This document shows, piece by piece, positions 32,642 through 40,283 of a stretch of 64,000 nucleotides of DNA. The notes below the pieces were generated by a model. That model saw only the letters and a program-made list of their open reading frames with translations. It was not told the origin of the DNA and did not search any database. Numbering within the stretch: position 1 is the stretch's first letter; every line of letters starts with the position of its first letter. This stretch comes from Stenotrophomonas nematodicola (GTDB lineage Bacteria > Pseudomonadota > Gammaproteobacteria > Xanthomonadales > Xanthomonadaceae), in the NCBI RefSeq assembly GCF_009467805.1, contig NZ_WIAY01000001.1, positions 872,982-936,981 of the forward strand, read 5' to 3'. The position numbers and the translations under genes are program-made.

Positions 32642-35508
32642 TGCGCTGGAAACTCCCCTGGCCGAAGCTGGCTGCATCCGATGGTGGCAATGACGAGCAG
32701 CCGGACGGCTGGCAGCGCCACGTCGAGGCGTTGCGCCAGGCCGGCATTGCCGAACCCGGAGCGACGGTCCAGGGCCGCAGGCCGGCGACCGTGGCGGACG
32801 AGCAGGCGATGTACGACGTTGCGCAGTCATTCGCGGAGCTGCTGCCGTGGGTGGAGTTCCTGCCGCCGTCGAAGTCCATGCTGCTGGAGGACGGGCAATC
32901 GGTCGCGGCCTTCTACGAACTGGTCCCGCTAGGCACCGAAGGTCGGGAACCGGGCTGGCTCGCTCATGCCCGCGATGCGCTCGAAAACGCGCTCCAGGAC
33001 TCGTTCGATGAGCTGGATGAGAACCCGTGGGTGCTCCAGCTCTATGCACAGGACGAGCCCAGCTTCGACCAGTACATGCAGACGCTACGCGACTACGTGC
33101 AGCCGCGCGCCCGCAGCACGGCCTTCACCGAGTTCTACCTCCGCTTCTTTGGCCACCACCTGCGCGCGGTGGCCAAGCCCGGCGGACTGTTCGAGGATAC
33201 GGTGGTCACGCGGTTGCGCTGGCGCGGCCAGACGCGGCGCGTGCGCATGGTGGTCTATCGCCGGGCCGCCGGGCAGGCGAACCGCCGCGGCCAGACACCC
33301 GAGCAAATGCTGAACATCGTCTGCGATCGCCTCTGCGGCGGCTTGGCGAACGCCGGCATCCAGGCCCGGCGCATGGTCGCGGCCGATGTTCACGACTGGC
33401 TGCTGCGTTGGTTCAACCCACGCCCCACGATGCTCGGGCCCGGCGCTGAGGAGCGAGAGCGCTTCTATGCGCTGGCCCGCTATCCCGACGAGGTGGAGGA
33501 AGGTGAGATTGAGCTGGCGAGTGGTCGGGACTTCAGTCAACGGCTGTTCTTCGGTCAGCCTCGCTCCGATGCCGAGCACGGCACCTGGTACTTTGACGGT
33601 ATGCCGCATCGCGTACTGGTCACCGACCGGCTACGCATGCCGCCCGGTACGGGGCACCTGACCGGCGAAACCCGCAAGGGGGACGCTATCAACACGCTTT
33701 TCGATCAGATGCCCGAAGACACCACGATGTGTCTGACCATGGTGGCGACGCCCCAGGACATCCTCGAATCGCACCTGAATCACCTGGCGAAGAAGGCTGT
33801 CGGCGAAACACTGGCATCGGAACAAACGCTCAAGGATGTGCAGGAGGCACGCTCGCTCATCGGCAGCGCGCACAAGCTCTACCGCGGCACGCTGGCCTTC
33901 TATCTGCGCGGACGCGATGAAGCCGAACTTGACAGGCGCGGTCTGGACCTCGCCAACGTGATGCTCAACGCGGGGTTGCAGCCTGTGCGCGAGGACGATG
34001 AAGTCGCGCCGCTCAACAGCTACCTGCGCTGGCTACCGTGCTGCTACAACCCTGCGCAAGATCGACGGAACTGGTTCACCCAACTGATGTTCGCCCAGCA
34101 TGTGGCGAATCTCTCGCCGGCGTGGGGTCGCAGCCAGGGTACGGGTCATCCGGGCAACACGTTCTTCAACCGCGGCGGCGGGCCGATCACGTTTGATCCA
34201 CTGAACCGCTTGGACAGGCAGATGAACGCCCATCTGTTCCTGTTCGGCCCCACCGGCTCGGGCAAGAGCGCAACGCTCAACAACCTCTTGAACCAGGTCA
34301 CGGCCATCTACCGGCCGCGGCTGTTCATCGTGGAAGCCGGCAACAGCTTTGGCTTGTTCAGCGACTTCGCAAAGCGCCTGGGTCTGACCGTGAACCGGGT
34401 CAAGCTGGCTCCTGGCTCGGGCATCAGCCTGGCGCCGTTCGCCGACGCTCGCCGGCTGATCGAAACGCCCAGCAACGTGCAGACGCTTGATGCCGATGCA
34501 CTGGATGAAGAATTGCCAGCCGATTCCTCGGTCATGGAGGAGGACGAGCAGCGCGACGTGCTGGGTGAACTGGAGATCACGGCACGGCTGATGATCACAG
34601 GCGGCGAGGACAAGGAAGAAGCCCGGATGACGCGGGCCGATCGCTCGCTGATCCGCCAGTGCATCCTCGATGCCGCCGAGCACTGCGTGGCCGAGAAACG
34701 CACGGTGCTCACGCGCGACGTGCGCAACGCGCTGCGCACGCGCGGCCAGGACCCGACGCTGCCCGAGATGCGGCGCGTGCGGCTGCTGGAGATGGCGGAC
34801 GCGATGGACATGTTCTGCCAAGGCACGGACGGCGAGATGTTCGATCGCGATGGCACGCCGTGGCCCGAGGCCGACATCACGCTGGTGGATCTCGCGACCT
34901 ATGCCCGGGAGGGCTACAACGCGCAGCTCTCCATCGCCTACATCAGCCTGATCAGCACGGTGAACAACATCGCCGAGCGCGACCAGTACCTGGGCCGTCC
35001 GATCATCAATGTGACCGACGAAGGCCACATCATCACGAAGAACCCGCTGCTTGCGCCCTACGTTGTAAAAATTACAAAAATGTGGCGCAAGCTAGGGGCC
35101 TGGTTCTGGCTGGCTACACAAAATATCGACGATCTGCCGCGTGCCGCGGAGCCCATGCTCAACATGATTGAGTGGTGGATCTGCCTGTCGATGCCGCCCG
35201 ATGAGGTCGAGAAGATTGCACGCTTCCGCGAACTCTCGCCCGCGCAGAAAGCGCTGATGCTCTCGGCGCGCAAAGAAGCGGGCAAGTTCACCGAGGGCGT
35301 CATCCTTTCCAAGAGCATGGAAGTGCTGTTCCGCGCCGTGCCGCCCAGCCTGTACTTGGCGTTGGCGCAGACCGAACCCGAAGAGAAGGCCGAGCGCTAC
35401 CAGCTCATGCAGCACTACGGCTGCACCGAACTGGAAGCGGCCTTCAAGGTGGCCGAGAAGATCGACCAGGCGCGCGGCATCGAGTCGCCGGCCTTGGAAC
35501 TGTCGTAA
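32641..35508 (+). CDS. traC: Conjugative transfer ATPase TraC/VirB4 (TIGR03744, PFL_4706)
   Basis: A 955-residue VirB4-type ATPase of the PFL_4706 family. The N-terminal half is the non-catalytic VirB4 domain. Walker A FGPTGSGKS ends near residue 543. Later come a Walker B-like IINVTDEGHIITKN and WFWLATQNIDDLP (the Gln/Asn sensor region). It powers pilus biogenesis and substrate transfer at the inner membrane. Length is typical and the frame is intact. A short AT-rich patch encodes VVKITKM at 35061-35082. It is followed after 13 bases by the DsbA-like gene. Confidence 0.93.
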   Translation: MRWKLPWPKLAASDGGNDEQPDGWQRHVEALRQAGIAEPGATVQGRRPATVADEQAMYDVAQSFAELLPWVEFLPPSKSMLLEDGQSVAAFYELVPLGTEGREPGWLAHARDALENALQDSFDELDENPWVLQLYAQDEPSFDQYMQTLRDYVQPRARSTAFTEFYLRFFGHHLRAVAKPGGLFEDTVVTRLRWRGQTRRVRMVVYRRAAGQANRRGQTPEQMLNIVCDRLCGGLANAGIQARRMVAADVHDWLLRWFNPRPTMLGPGAEERERFYALARYPDEVEEGEIELASGRDFSQRLFFGQPRSDAEHGTWYFDGMPHRVLVTDRLRMPPGTGHLTGETRKGDAINTLFDQMPEDTTMCLTMVATPQDILESHLNHLAKKAVGETLASEQTLKDVQEARSLIGSAHKLYRGTLAFYLRGRDEAELDRRGLDLANVMLNAGLQPVREDDEVAPLNSYLRWLPCCYNPAQDRRNWFTQLMFAQHVANLSPAWGRSQGTGHPGNTFFNRGGGPITFDPLNRLDRQMNAHLFLFGPTGSGKSATLNNLLNQVTAIYRPRLFIVEAGNSFGLFSDFAKRLGLTVNRVKLAPGSGISLAPFADARRLIETPSNVQTLDADALDEELPADSSVMEEDEQRDVLGELEITARLMITGGEDKEEARMTRADRSLIRQCILDAAEHCVAEKRTVLTRDVRNALRTRGQDPTLPEMRRVRLLEMADAMDMFCQGTDGEMFDRDGTPWPEADITLVDLATYAREGYNAQLSIAYISLISTVNNIAERDQYLGRPIINVTDEGHIITKNPLLAPYVVKITKMWRKLGAWFWLATQNIDDLPRAAEPMLNMIEWWICLSMPPDEVEKIARFRELSPAQKALMLSARKEAGKFTEGVILSKSMEVLFRAVPPSLYLALAQTEPEEKAERYQLMQHYGCTELEAAFKVAEKIDQARGIESPALELS

Positions 35509-35521
35509 GACGGAGAACGCC

Positions 35522-36286
35522 ATGGAACAGAAACGTCCTTCCATTCCGATGCAGGTCCAGGCGTTCCGCCGCCGCAACGGGCGGCCCCGCTGGCCCTGGG
35601 CATTGGCTGCTGTGCTGGTCGCGCTGCTGCTGATCTGGCTTGTGTCAAGGTCGCCCGGCGAATCCCCGCCGCAGCCGCCCACGCCGGTCAGCATGGCACC
35701 GGTGGCCGGGCCGCCCTGGCTAATGGGCAACCCCAAAGGCCGTTTCACGCTGACGCTCTATGCCGACCTGGAGTGCCCGTTCTGCCGGGAGTATTTCCCG
35801 CAGCTCAAGCGGTGGATCGGCAACAACACCGACGTGGCGCTGCAATGGCACCACCAGCCGCTGGCCGAGCACGAGCCGGCCGCGTCAGCCGAGGCACGCC
35901 TAGTGGAATGCGCTGCCGAAGCAGGTGGGCATGTCGCGTTCTGGCAGGCGATCGAATGGGTCTATGCCCACACGCGCAGCGGCGGCCAGGGCTTGCCCGA
36001 TGGCTTGCGGTACCCCGAATCGACGCCAGCCAGCGAGCAGTGCATGGCAAGCGAAAGGCCCAGTGCGGCTATCCGCGCCCAGGCTGCGGAAGCCACCAAG
36101 AGCGGCGTAACCGCCACGCCGTCGCTGCGCCTGCTCGATCGCCAAACGGGCCAGGCCATCCTGCTGCAGGGGCCGATCGAGGGCGATGCCTTGCTGTCAG
36201 CCATGGACATGCTGGCGGCTGAGGGTCCGACCAGCACACCCACATCCGAAATGCCTGCCGACGTCGTCGGCGACATGCCCAGGTAG
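35522..36286 (+). CDS. Membrane-anchored DsbA/DsbG-like thiol oxidoreductase
   Basis: A 254-residue protein with one N-terminal membrane span (ALAAVLVALLLIWLV) and a periplasmic thioredoxin-fold domain of the DsbA type. The redox motif is ECPFC in LTLYADLECPFCREYF, and TATPSLRL supplies the cis-Pro loop (SGVTATPSLRL). It likely forms or isomerises disulfides in the Cys-containing TraU/TraN-like proteins of operon 3. Its last ten codons coincide with stem 1 of radC-type RNA copy E. GGAGAACGCC precedes ATG 35522. Confidence 0.9.
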   Translation: MEQKRPSIPMQVQAFRRRNGRPRWPWALAAVLVALLLIWLVSRSPGESPPQPPTPVSMAPVAGPPWLMGNPKGRFTLTLYADLECPFCREYFPQLKRWIGNNTDVALQWHHQPLAEHEPAASAEARLVECAAEAGGHVAFWQAIEWVYAHTRSGGQGLPDGLRYPESTPASEQCMASERPSAAIRAQAAEATKSGVTATPSLRLLDRQTGQAILLQGPIEGDALLSAMDMLAAEGPTSTPTSEMPADVVGDMPR

Positions 36287-36325
36287 CCCCGGTCTTCAAG
36301 GCTACGGCGCAGTCCTCTGCGCTGA
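36257..36325 (+). ncRNA. radC-type structured RNA motif, copy E (upstream of radC)
   Basis: Stems gccgac/gtcggc (36257-36271), gtagcc/ggctac (36283-36305, loop ccggtcttcaa) and cgcag/ctgcg (36308-36321), then CTGACC. It is closest to copy D in its loops. It begins inside the 3' end of the DsbA-like gene and lies about 140 bases before radC. This genomic position is the defining one for the radC RNA motif. Confidence 0.75.
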
Positions 36326-36464
36326 CCGCGACTCGTTCGCCTTGCATCCTGGCCGCGAACGGTCACCGCAATCGCGGTGATGGATGCATCTTTTCATTCT
36401 CATCCCCAGGAGGGCTTGCCCTCGGGGGCGCGCGCCCTCCGATCTCACCGTCTGGAGGTTCGCC

Positions 36465-36959
36465 ATGTCTTTCGCCATCAATGACTCCTGTGTGGAGTCG
36501 CTTTCCGCCGTAGCTGCCCAGCACGAAGACTGGATCATCCAGCAGGCCATCGTGCTGCTGGAAAAACGGATCTTCAAAGCTGGACCATGCCTCAGCCAGC
36601 CGGCCGCCGTGCGGGACTATCTGCGCGTGAAACTGGTCGCTGAACCCAACGAGATATTCGCCGCTGTGTTCCTGGATAGCATGCACCAGGTGCTGGCCTA
36701 CGAGCCATTGTTCAGGGGCACGATCAACTCGACTTCTGTTTATCCACGTGTCGTCGTACAGCGTGTGCTGGAGTTGAACGCCGCCGCGGTGATCTTCGCG
36801 CACCAGCACCCCTCGGGCATCTCCGAGCCGTCGAGCGCGGATCGTGTGCTGACCCAGCAACTGCAGGCCGCGCTGGCGCTCATCGATGTACGGGTACTGG
36901 ATCACATCATCGTAGGCCAAGGTTCCCCGTTCTCCTTTGCGGAGTCAGGCCTGCTGTAA
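36465..36959 (+). CDS. radC: RadC-like JAB-domain protein
   Basis: A 164-residue RadC family protein. The metal-binding JAMM motif is complete: Glu64, AHQHPSG (His113, His115) and the Ser-X2-Asp around residues 123-126. Short mobile-element RadC proteins like this lack the N-terminal helix-hairpin-helix domain of chromosomal RadC. The true activity is uncertain. A role in DNA processing or anti-restriction in the ICE is commonly supposed. TGGAGG is placed seven bases before ATG 36465. The leader holds RNA copy E and further hairpins. A strong terminator follows. Confidence 0.9.
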   Translation: MSFAINDSCVESLSAVAAQHEDWIIQQAIVLLEKRIFKAGPCLSQPAAVRDYLRVKLVAEPNEIFAAVFLDSMHQVLAYEPLFRGTINSTSVYPRVVVQRVLELNAAAVIFAHQHPSGISEPSSADRVLTQQLQAALALIDVRVLDHIIVGQGSPFSFAESGLL

Positions 36960-36985
36960 CGGTCGCATTGCTTCATTGATCCTCG

Positions 36986-37010
36986 CGGAGGCTTCGGCCT
37001 CCGTTTTTTT
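36986..37010 (+). terminator. Rho-independent terminator after radC
   Basis: cggaggc-ttcg-gcctccg hairpin with a UUCG-type tetraloop followed by seven Ts. It separates operon 2/radC from operon 3. Confidence 0.93.
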
Positions 37011-37052
37011 ATGGCCCGGGACAAGCAGGTATGCGGGCAGCCCGCGATGCGC

Positions 37053-37060
37053 ATTGTTTG
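37053..37060 (+). promoter_or_regulatory. ATTGTTTG motif, conjugation operon 3
   Basis: Third copy, within gcgatgcgCATTGTTTG, 60 bp before the first codon of operon 3. The preceding nine bases resemble those of copy 1. A TATGGC about 28 bp downstream could be a -10 element. Confidence 0.5.
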
Positions 37061-37120
37061 TTGGGGTGGCATCGGGTTCGCGTTTGACTATGGCCCTGAT
37101 CAACTTTCGGGGCACGCGAC

Positions 37121-37567
37121 ATGCCGGCATCCTTTTCCACGTTCGCGTCGGGCTGGCGAACCCTTGGTCTCGTCGTGGCGCTGCCGGCGTCCCTGGCCGT
37201 GTTCAGCCCCGTCACCTTCGCAGCCGACGTACTGGTCGTCACCGACAGCCACCACCCGGTCAAGACCATGGGCGGCGAGCGGCTGATCGAGCTGGACGAA
37301 GCCCGCCGGATTGAAGCGGAGCTTTCTGCGGAACTGCCCGCCGCCCCCGAACAGGCGGCGGCCACCGTCAAGCGTCGGCTGAACCAAGGCGGCGCCGACC
37401 TACAGCGCCGCATCGCTTCCGCATACCAGGGCGTCACCGACGCATGGAGCCTGGGCATCACCAGCATCCCGGCTGTCGTGGTGGATCAGCGCTACGTGGT
37501 CTATGGCGAGCCGGATGTGGCCCGCGCTGTCGCGCGCATCGAGCAGCGTCGGAGGACCCAGCCATGA
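37121..37567 (+). CDS. TIGR03757 (PFL_4709) family ICE protein
   Basis: A 148-residue exported protein (signal LGLVVALPASLAVFSPVTFAA) of the TIGR03757 family. The C-terminal part, AWSLGITSIPAVVVDQRYVVYGEPD, resembles the TrbC/TraW-like thioredoxin-fold conjugation proteins, which act in pilus assembly. It opens operon 3. Its stop overlaps the next start by four bases. Confidence 0.85.
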   Translation: MPASFSTFASGWRTLGLVVALPASLAVFSPVTFAADVLVVTDSHHPVKTMGGERLIELDEARRIEAELSAELPAAPEQAAATVKRRLNQGGADLQRRIASAYQGVTDAWSLGITSIPAVVVDQRYVVYGEPDVARAVARIEQRRRTQP

Positions 37568-38511
37568 CGAGGCCATTCGACCTTATGCGCCGCATGCGGG
37601 CTGGCGTGGCTTCCTTGCTGCTGCTCAGCGCCACGGGTAGCTACGCCTTGAACACCACCGCCATCGTTGCCTCGGTGGCCTCGCCCGATTGCTTGGAGTA
37701 CCGGGTGGTGGGTATCTGCTACTGGCTCTACTGCACCTGGGGAGGCTGCACGGTGCGCACCTCTGTCAAGGTGCGCCACTACATCCCCGATGCGGTCGTC
37801 TCCAGCTACAGCAACACGGGCGAGAACCCGTGGGTCGAAGTCCGGGCGATGAGTACGGCCAACCCGTCCGCCCAAGCGGGCGGCGATGGAACGACGAACG
37901 AGGATCACGAAAACAATCTCGCGAAATTCAAGAACGCCGACGTGATCGGCCATCCCGGCGTCGAGGTGTTCAACCAGTTTGTTTCGTCCTCGGGCTACTT
38001 CTGCGAGGGCGCGGGAACGGCATTCATGCCGTATCTGCTCAGCACCTTGGACACGCTTGCCTGGCGCTACAACGTGCCCGAGATGGCCTACCCGGAGGCA
38101 TTGATTCCCGGCATGCGCGAGGTCGGCGCACGCACCACGATGAACCTTTGGGGCAACGTGTATCCCCGCGGCGGCTTCCTGCACCAGACCGACGACCACA
38201 AATCGGGAGCCGTGGTGGCCCAGCGTGCGGGCGATGTCGTCACGCGCCGCGGGCAGTTGCACGTGTACCAGCCGCTGCTTGCCAATGCCCGCGATGGCTA
38301 CTGGCCCGCCAGCGCGCTGATGGAGGGTGATGCCTCGACTGGCAAGTGGCAGGAACTCACGCCCGTCCTGTCCTCGTCCTGCACGGTTTTCCCACGCACC
38401 GGCTTCCTGACTCAGGCCCAGCAAGGCGACTACGCCTGGGCGCTGTGGCGGCCGTATGCCTGCTGCGAACGCCGTGGACAGGTGTTCCTTGGCAGCGTTG
38501 ATTTCCTTTGA
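37564..38511 (+). CDS. TIGR03756 (PFL_4710) family ICE protein (TraU-like)
   Basis: A 315-residue periplasmic protein with a signal (VASLLLLSATGSYALN). It matches TIGR03756 and is TraU-like. Several cysteines (YRVVGICYWLYCTWGGC; GYFCEG; YACCERRG) make it a probable client of the ICE Dsb-like protein. It is thought to act in DNA transfer or mating-pair stabilisation. ATG 37564 sits in the ATGA overlap. The longer in-frame extension upstream overlaps the TIGR03757 gene and is rejected. Confidence 0.87.
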   Translation: MTRPFDLMRRMRAGVASLLLLSATGSYALNTTAIVASVASPDCLEYRVVGICYWLYCTWGGCTVRTSVKVRHYIPDAVVSSYSNTGENPWVEVRAMSTANPSAQAGGDGTTNEDHENNLAKFKNADVIGHPGVEVFNQFVSSSGYFCEGAGTAFMPYLLSTLDTLAWRYNVPEMAYPEALIPGMREVGARTTMNLWGNVYPRGGFLHQTDDHKSGAVVAQRAGDVVTRRGQLHVYQPLLANARDGYWPASALMEGDASTGKWQELTPVLSSSCTVFPRTGFLTQAQQGDYAWALWRPYACCERRGQVFLGSVDFL

Positions 38512-38520
38512 GGTGCCGCG

Positions 38521-39915
38521 ATGAAGCGTTCCGACTCTATGCAGTTCTCCCCACCGGCTCGTGGCAAGAGGATCTGTTTGGCGCTTACCGGCGCGTTGGT
38601 TCTGGCAAGCGGCGTGGCCTGGGGCCAACTGGGCTACCAGACCAGCGGCAACGTCATCGGCGATGACGTCATGTACTCCATCGGCGGCGGCAGCGCCGTT
38701 TCGATGGGCCGCGCAGCCGGCATGCGCTCGCTCGGCGTGGGTGTCGGCTGGAACAGCAATCTGATCTGCGGCGACATGAGCATCCAGACCACGTTGAAGA
38801 ATCAACTCAACGGTGTCACCAATGGCTTTCAGCAGATCATGTCCTCGGTGATCCAGAGTGCTACGAGTGCTGTGGCGTCCCTGCCGGCGTTGATCATCCA
38901 GCGTGCAGATCCAGGCCTCTACAACCTGCTCACCAACGGCGTTCTGCAAGCGCGGCTGGATTTCGACCGCTCGAAGCTGACGTGCCGCGCCATGGCCGAA
39001 AAGATGGCCGAAACGGCTGGCGGCCAACTCGGCTGGAGCCAGATGGCAGAGGGGTTGGCGCTGCGTGACGCTGTTTCGAGCACGGATGCCGTCTCGGCCA
39101 TCGAGCAGGCCGAGACGCGCCGTGGCAACGATGGCGTGCCCTGGGTCGGGGGAAGCAATGCCGGCGGCTCCGGTCAGCCCGCGATCAAGGTGGTCGGTGA
39201 CGTCACCCGCGCGGGCTACAACCTGGTCAATGGCCGCGGGGTGACCGACACGTCGGCAATCGCTCCGGCCAGTTGCACGAGCCTGTCGTGCCAAACCTGG
39301 ACCACGCCGCAGGCGGCCATCGAGTGGGCAACACGGGTGCTCGGCGAGAAGGAGCAGCGCACCTGCGACGCCTGCACCAAGACGGAGACGGTGCCCGGCG
39401 TCGGGCTGACGCCCCTGATCCAGGAGGAGTACGACGCCAAGCTGCAGGCGCTCCAGGACCTGGTCTCCAAGGCGAAGAACACGACGCCCGAAAACCTGCG
39501 GGAGGCCGGCAGCGCGTCGCTGCCCATCACGCGCGGCGTGGTCGAGGCACTGCGCGACGAACCGGACCAGCACCTGCTGTCGCAGCGCCTGGCGTCCGAG
39601 GTTGCGCTGGCGTCGGTGCTGGAGAAGGCGCTACTGCTGCAACGCACGCTGCTGACCGGCAAGAAGGAGCCCAACGTGGCGGCCAACCAGCTCGCCGTGG
39701 AGGCGGTGAACCACGAGAGCGACACGCTCGATCGCGAGATTCGCAACCTCAAGACCGAGCTGGAGCTGCGCCGGGAGCTGGCGAACAACTCGCCCATGGC
39801 GATCATCCAGCGCCACGGCACGCGCGCGGCGGGCTCGCGTGGCATCTACGAAGGCGATCCGGTGCCTGACCGCCTCGATCAGTTGCAGAAGGGCAATCCG
39901 GGAGGCCGGCCATGA
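38521..39915 (+). CDS. TIGR03755 (PFL_4711) family ICE protein (TraH-like)
   Basis: A 464-residue exported protein (signal LALTGALVLASGVAWG) of the TIGR03755 family. The N-terminal half is Gly/Ser-rich (MYSIGGGSAVSMGRAAGM). The middle has a Cys cluster (ASCTSLSCQTW; RTCDACTKTE). The C-terminal third is coiled-coil (ESDTLDREIRNLKTELEL). By place and topology it corresponds to the TraH-type pilus assembly protein. It overlaps the next gene by four bases. Confidence 0.87.
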   Translation: MKRSDSMQFSPPARGKRICLALTGALVLASGVAWGQLGYQTSGNVIGDDVMYSIGGGSAVSMGRAAGMRSLGVGVGWNSNLICGDMSIQTTLKNQLNGVTNGFQQIMSSVIQSATSAVASLPALIIQRADPGLYNLLTNGVLQARLDFDRSKLTCRAMAEKMAETAGGQLGWSQMAEGLALRDAVSSTDAVSAIEQAETRRGNDGVPWVGGSNAGGSGQPAIKVVGDVTRAGYNLVNGRGVTDTSAIAPASCTSLSCQTWTTPQAAIEWATRVLGEKEQRTCDACTKTETVPGVGLTPLIQEEYDAKLQALQDLVSKAKNTTPENLREAGSASLPITRGVVEALRDEPDQHLLSQRLASEVALASVLEKALLLQRTLLTGKKEPNVAANQLAVEAVNHESDTLDREIRNLKTELELRRELANNSPMAIIQRHGTRAAGSRGIYEGDPVPDRLDQLQKGNPGGRP

Positions 39916-40268
39916 GCCTGATGCGTGCGGCCTGGCTGCGCCCGCGCTGGCTGTTCAACCGGCGCGCAGCGAAGGCGCTGCTGTGGACGATGGTACTCGC
40001 GGCCGTCGCCGTGGGTGCCAACATCGTTGGCATCTACCTCGTCGGAAGTGTCGCGGGCTGGGAGCGTTGGCTGGCGGCAGCAGCGGGCTACTTCCTGGTC
40101 TGGCGGCTGTGCCTGTATGGCGCGACGGCCTACGGCTGGGTCTGGATGCGTCGCCGGCTGCTTGCGCGTGAGGACGACGCGCAAGCGCGGCGCCGCCTGG
40201 TACGCAGCGAGATCGCCGGCGTCGTTGCCATCGTGGCGCTTGAAGCCAGCCTGTTGATGCAGGGCTGA
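39912..40268 (+). CDS. ICE inner-membrane protein (118 aa)
   Basis: A 118-residue membrane protein with three likely spans (ALLWTMVLAAVAVGANIVGIY; WLAAAAGYFLVWRLCLYG; IAGVVAIVALEASLLM) and a basic loop RRRLLAREDDAQARRRL. It lies between the TraH-like and TraG genes, as in related ICEs. No function is known. It overlaps the previous gene (ATGA). Confidence 0.8.
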   Translation: MSLMRAAWLRPRWLFNRRAAKALLWTMVLAAVAVGANIVGIYLVGSVAGWERWLAAAAGYFLVWRLCLYGATAYGWVWMRRRLLAREDDAQARRRLVRSEIAGVVAIVALEASLLMQG

Positions 40269-40283
40269 GGGGAGGTCCGAGCC

